Made by a program: the position numbers and the translations under genes | Notes under the pieces: generated by a model | Database searches by the model: none | Told to the model about the DNA's origin: nothing | Seen by the model: the letters and a program-made list of their open reading frames with translations, nothing else | In this document: positions 61,040 through 64,000 of the stretch, piece by piece | Layout: each line of letters begins with the position of its first letter | How positions within the stretch are numbered: the first letter of the stretch is position 1 | Origin: Methanocalculus alkaliphilus | GTDB taxonomy: Archaea; Halobacteriota; Methanomicrobia; Methanomicrobiales; Methanocorpusculaceae | Direction: 5' to 3' | NCBI RefSeq assembly: GCF_024170505.1 | Contig: NZ_JALJYG010000008.1 | Location: forward strand, 1 to 64,000 | Length of the DNA: 64,000 nucleotides

Positions 61040-61528
61040 GTGCAGGTCGATCAGATCGATCTCCTCATCCTTGATGCTCTTCAGGAGGATCTTCCCCTGG
61101 TTCCCCGCCCGTTTGAGATGATCGCTGATCGGATCGGGATTTCCTCTGCCGATCTCCTCCGGCGTACAGAACGCCTCCGGGAGATGGGGATCGTTCGCGG
61201 GATTACGCCTGTCCTTGAGTCCCGAAGCCTCGGTCTTCATGCAGGTACCCTCGTCGGCCTCCATGTACCGGATGATAAGGCCGAGGAAACGATTGGGATC
61301 ATCAACAGTTACCCGGAGATCTCCCATAATTACCGGCGCGAGCATCACTATTCTCTCTGGTTTACCATCTCCGCTCCGACGGGTGAGCGTCTCTCCCGGA
61401 TACTTGGCGAGATACAGGAAAAGGCATCCATCCCGGATGAGGATATCCTTAATCTCCCGACGATCCGGTCGTATAAAATAGATGTCCGGTTCGACTGCCG
61501 GACGGAGGATGCAGATGGATCAGAATGA
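61040..61528 (+). CDS. ahbA: Siroheme decarboxylase subunit (AhbA/NirDL-type)
   Basis: I start it at GTG 61040 (VQVDQIDLLILDALQED), which follows the ahbD stop by 1 base; no ATG in frame is available. The 162-residue Lrp-like protein has a winged-helix start and a conserved REHHYSLWFTISAPTGERL, the Ahb/NirDL signature with histidines. With the next gene it decarboxylates sirohaem to 12,18-didecarboxysirohaem. Which of the two is AhbA or AhbB I cannot tell with certainty. Confidence 0.8.
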   Translation: MQVDQIDLLILDALQEDLPLVPRPFEMIADRIGISSADLLRRTERLREMGIVRGITPVLESRSLGLHAGTLVGLHVPDDKAEETIGIINSYPEISHNYRREHHYSLWFTISAPTGERLSRILGEIQEKASIPDEDILNLPTIRSYKIDVRFDCRTEDADGSE

Positions 61529-61997
61529 TCGCAGGCTCATCATCGAGCTTGAGAAGGGAATTGCCTTAACCCATGAGCCGTTTGCTGCAATCGGGTTACG
61601 GCTTGGTATCGCTGAGGATGAGGTGATCCTCCGGATCCGCCGCCTCCGGGCAGACGGGGTCATCCGGAAGATACGTGCCCGGATCAACCAGCGGAAGATT
61701 GGGATCATGGCAAATGCCCTTGTTGCATGGAAGCCTCCGGAGGAGTGGACCGGTTATGAGGCACTCGCATCCCAACCTGGTGTTTCACATTGTTACCTCA
61801 GGGAACCGGTACCGGGGAGGTGGGAATATACAGTGTATACCGTTCATCATAAACGGACAAGGGATGAAGTATATGACGAGGTCAGGACCATTGCAGACGA
61901 GATCGGAATCAGAGACTATCGTGTTCTCTTCAGTACTGAAGAGCTCAAGCGCACCCCTGCTGTCCGGATTAATGATAGTACGGGGGATCTGAGATGA
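61515..61997 (+). CDS. ahbB: Siroheme decarboxylase subunit (AhbB/NirGH-type)
   Basis: The start at 61515 (MDQNDRRLIIELEKG) lies 6 bases after GGAGG and overlaps the previous gene by 14 bases. The protein of 160 residues is paralogous to its neighbour: winged helix (AIGLRLGIAEDEVILRIRRL), RKIRARINQRKIG and a C-terminal ferredoxin-like part (YLREPVPGRWEYTVYTVHHK). It forms a heterodimer with the other subunit. Confidence 0.8.
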   Translation: MDQNDRRLIIELEKGIALTHEPFAAIGLRLGIAEDEVILRIRRLRADGVIRKIRARINQRKIGIMANALVAWKPPEEWTGYEALASQPGVSHCYLREPVPGRWEYTVYTVHHKRTRDEVYDEVRTIADEIGIRDYRVLFSTEELKRTPAVRINDSTGDLR

Positions 61998-63175
61998 ACC
62001 GCATCACCCAGTGTATGCATGGGAGGGGAACCGTCAGCGATCTCCACCGGCATGGTTCGGGGAGGAAGCCCCGGCATCTTGCGTTCTCCGGGATGAACCG
62101 CCCGGTCATCTTCTGGAACCTGACAAATGCGTGTAATCTGCAATGTATCCACTGCTACAGCGGGTCAGATATGGCTGACGAGAATGAGCTTTCAACAGAT
62201 GAAGCACGTCGGGTTATCGATGATCTTGCTGTTGCGGGTGTCCCCCTTATCCTCTTTACCGGGGGGGAGCCCCTCCTCCGCCATGATATCTTTGAGCTTG
62301 CGGGATATGCCCGGGAGAAGGGATTATCAATCGCTCTTTCATCGAATGGAACTCTGATCGATGCGACATGTGCCAGACGGATCAAGGAGAGCGGGATCTC
62401 GTATGTCGGGATCTCCCTTGACGGAGCAGATGCAGCGACTCATAACCGGTTCCGGGGATCAGATGACGCATTTGAACGGACGACCGCGGCATTTGCCCAT
62501 TGCCTGGATGCCGGGCTCAGGTGCGGTGTCCGTGTCACCCTCACCCGGGAGAATCTCGGAGAACTTGAACCTCTCATCGATCTCGCAGCCGATCTTGGCG
62601 CATCCCGGTTCTGCCTGTACTGGCTTGTTCCCACCGGGCGGGGGATCGACGGGTATGACCGGCTGCAGCTTGACGGCGGCCAGGTGATTGATGCATTAAA
62701 TCTTCTGTACAGGAAGGCAAAGGAGATCGATCCCGCAGAGATGGAGTTTCTGACCGTTGATGCTCCACAGGATGCGATCCATCTCCTCGCCTCGATGCGG
62801 CGGGATGAATCGCCCGATCTCCCTGATGCCGAACGGCTCGTCGCCTCACTTAACGGTGGCTGTAGTGCGGGGACGAAGGTTGCAAACATTGACCACCTGG
62901 GGGATATCTATCCCTGCCAGTTTGCCCGATCGGAGACCTTCCGTATCGGGAATATCCGGAAAACCCCGTTTGCAGCGATCTGGGATGACGATACCAACCC
63001 GGTCCTGCGGCTCTTCCGGACCCCCCCGGCCGCGTATACGGGAAGATGCGGATCGTGCAGCCATCAGGTCCTCTGTGGAGGGGGATGCCGGGTGCGGGCG
63101 TATATGAAAAATGGTGAGTTTTTTGCCGAGGATCCCTTCTGCTTCATCAGCGGGAATGGGGATTCTCCGATATGA
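61994..63175 (+). CDS. ahbC: Radical SAM protein of the alternative haem pathway, AhbC-type
   Basis: The 393-residue protein has FWNLTNACNLQCIHCYSGSD (about 36-55) as radical SAM cluster site, LFTGGEPLLRHD, and a SPASM-like C-terminus CQFARSETFRIGNI and CGSCSHQVLCGGGCRVRAY. An N-terminal 30-residue basic extension precedes it. AhbC removes the acetate side chains of didecarboxysirohaem to give Fe-coproporphyrin III. ATG overlaps the ahbB stop by 4 bases. Confidence 0.78.
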   Translation: MNRITQCMHGRGTVSDLHRHGSGRKPRHLAFSGMNRPVIFWNLTNACNLQCIHCYSGSDMADENELSTDEARRVIDDLAVAGVPLILFTGGEPLLRHDIFELAGYAREKGLSIALSSNGTLIDATCARRIKESGISYVGISLDGADAATHNRFRGSDDAFERTTAAFAHCLDAGLRCGVRVTLTRENLGELEPLIDLAADLGASRFCLYWLVPTGRGIDGYDRLQLDGGQVIDALNLLYRKAKEIDPAEMEFLTVDAPQDAIHLLASMRRDESPDLPDAERLVASLNGGCSAGTKVANIDHLGDIYPCQFARSETFRIGNIRKTPFAAIWDDDTNPVLRLFRTPPAAYTGRCGSCSHQVLCGGGCRVRAYMKNGEFFAEDPFCFISGNGDSPI

Positions 63176-63208
63176 ATGGGGGCTATCCCCCTTTCGCAAA
63201 GAATTTCT

Positions 63209-63814
63209 CTATTTTGTTCTGTTCAGTTCCCGCCAGACATGCATAAACCGCTGGATTGCGGTGATATGTCCGAGGACTCCAAAGAGGAGGAGCATTATCC
63301 CAAGATAGGTCCATGTGAAGAGGCCGGCCGGGAAGAGGATGTCAGCAATGCCTGCAAGGAGGATCAGGACGAGCCGGTCGGCACGCCCGAGGAGACCGCC
63401 ATAGTATCTTCCGACACCGACCGCCTGTGCCTGTGTTCCAAGATATGAGGACATCAGCACGCCGGTGAGTGCAAAGACCCCGATCTCCCAGGAGGCAAAC
63501 CCTCCGGCGAAGATCCCGATGATGATGAGAATATCGGCATATCTGTCAAGGACATGGTCGAGAAAGTCCCCGGTCATCCCTGCCGATCCGAGCTCCCGTG
63601 CGATAGCACCATCGATTGCATCAAAGAAGGCATTAATGGCGACAAAGAGGACACCGATCCCTATCTCCCGGTACCAGAAGGCGGTCCCTGCAACCATCGC
63701 CGCCAGAAGGGCAAGAACAGTACAGCTGTTGGGTGTCAGCCCAACCCGTATCGAGAGGCGTGCAACCGGACGTACTATCCCGGTCAGGTGAGGGCGGAGT
63801 TGATCCAGGGTCAT
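63209..63814 (-). CDS. CDP-alcohol phosphatidyltransferase (archaetidyl-inositol/-glycerol phosphate synthase-like)
   Basis: Starting at 63814 (MTLDQLRPHLTG), with its ATG overlapping the stop of the upstream gene, the protein has 201 residues and about five membrane helices. The family motif DGx2ARx8Gx3Dx3D appears as DAIDGAIARELGSAGMTGDFLDHVLD. It joins CDP-archaeol to an alcohol such as inositol phosphate. The exact head group is not readable. Confidence 0.87.
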   Translation of the reverse strand: MTLDQLRPHLTGIVRPVARLSIRVGLTPNSCTVLALLAAMVAGTAFWYREIGIGVLFVAINAFFDAIDGAIARELGSAGMTGDFLDHVLDRYADILIIIGIFAGGFASWEIGVFALTGVLMSSYLGTQAQAVGVGRYYGGLLGRADRLVLILLAGIADILFPAGLFTWTYLGIMLLLFGVLGHITAIQRFMHVWRELNRTK

Positions 63815-64000
63815 GGCATCCGGTTCACGAGGTAGTCGGACCAGTCGCACATGCCATGTGATGGTGTTGCCCTGTCGGCGAGGACATCCATGACACAATT
63901 GGCGACCGTCCCGCTATCGATATCTGTCGTCTCGAACTCATAAATCACTTCTGATTCAAATGCCTCGAATGCCTCGATCAATATAGTATCGAGGGCCTCG
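63811..64000 (-). CDS. C-terminal end of an unidentified gene, cut by the window edge
   Basis: On the minus strand the reading frame from 63999 gives EALDTILIEAFEAFESEVIY, continues through NCVMDVLADRATPSHGMCD, and stops at 63811-63813, with TGA overlapping the phosphatidyltransferase ATG. At least 62 residues are seen, acidic and without a known motif. It is upstream in the same operon. Confidence 0.65.
   Translation of the reverse strand, partial: EALDTILIEAFEAFESEVIYEFETTDIDSGTVANCVMDVLADRATPSHGMCDWSDYLVNRMP

Overview
The window is archaeal. It carries an archaeal ribosomal-protein and RNA polymerase operon (S13-S4-S11-RpoD-L18e-L13-S9-RpoN-RpoK-enolase-S2), the archaeal mevalonate branch (mevalonate kinase, isopentenyl phosphate kinase, type 2 IPP isomerase), deoxyhypusine synthase, KEOPS Pcc1, S3Ae, archaeal phosphoglycerate mutase, a TATA-binding-protein paralogue and the siroheme-dependent (Ahb) haem pathway. 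Gene style and the moderately GC-rich sequence suggest a methanogen of the Methanomicrobiales; no methanogenesis gene lies in the window, so that placement is inference.

Positions 1-25000 form a defence and accessory island. It opens with the terminal repeats of an IS21-like element that has cut a HIT-family gene, followed by a MntA-HepT toxin-antitoxin pair, a Schlafen/AlbA-type regulator and two intact HIT paralogues. The core is a phosphorothioation system: dndB-dndC-dndD-dndE-dndA on the minus strand (8684-14881) facing an AT-rich four-gene plus-strand operon (3868-8631) coding for a PLD-nuclease/DEVH helicase, a 65-aa protein, a DndD-like SMC ATPase and a 152-aa protein. I read the second operon as the interference partner of the Dnd modification genes. 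A HEAT-repeat gene follows. From 16.1 to 23.5 kb is a rearranged zone: a direct duplication of about 1 kb (DUF1016 nuclease plus DUF365 gene), with one copy decayed and one intact, a second DUF1016 nuclease, a 236-bp MITE-like element, an AAA ATPase + DUF4276 pair resembling PARIS-type systems, and a full-length TBP paralogue with a decayed second copy. A GNAT toxin-antitoxin pair with a frameshifted toxin and a broken hydrolase gene end the island.

Positions 25000-32600 hold an NSS transporter, a YgiT-type zinc protein, an aberrant B-family DNA polymerase with two small partner genes, a STAS-domain protein, a CorA channel and a possible nuclease-fold protein. From 32587 to 45978 a long minus-strand array runs from tRNA-Ser through ribosomal and polymerase genes to isoprenoid synthesis, RNase J and GluRS. 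Deoxyhypusine synthase and five overlapping CBS-domain genes follow to 51010.

The right end is mostly on the plus strand: a GTPase/DUF2073/zinc-ribbon trio, a KamA-type radical SAM enzyme with a hairpin leader, a possible structured RNA before rpsO, the S15-RecJ-like-Pcc1-S3Ae operon, ApgM, a bactofilin-like beta-helix protein with a methyltransferase-fold protein, and an ahb haem cluster. A CDP-alcohol phosphatidyltransferase and a truncated gene on the minus strand close the window.
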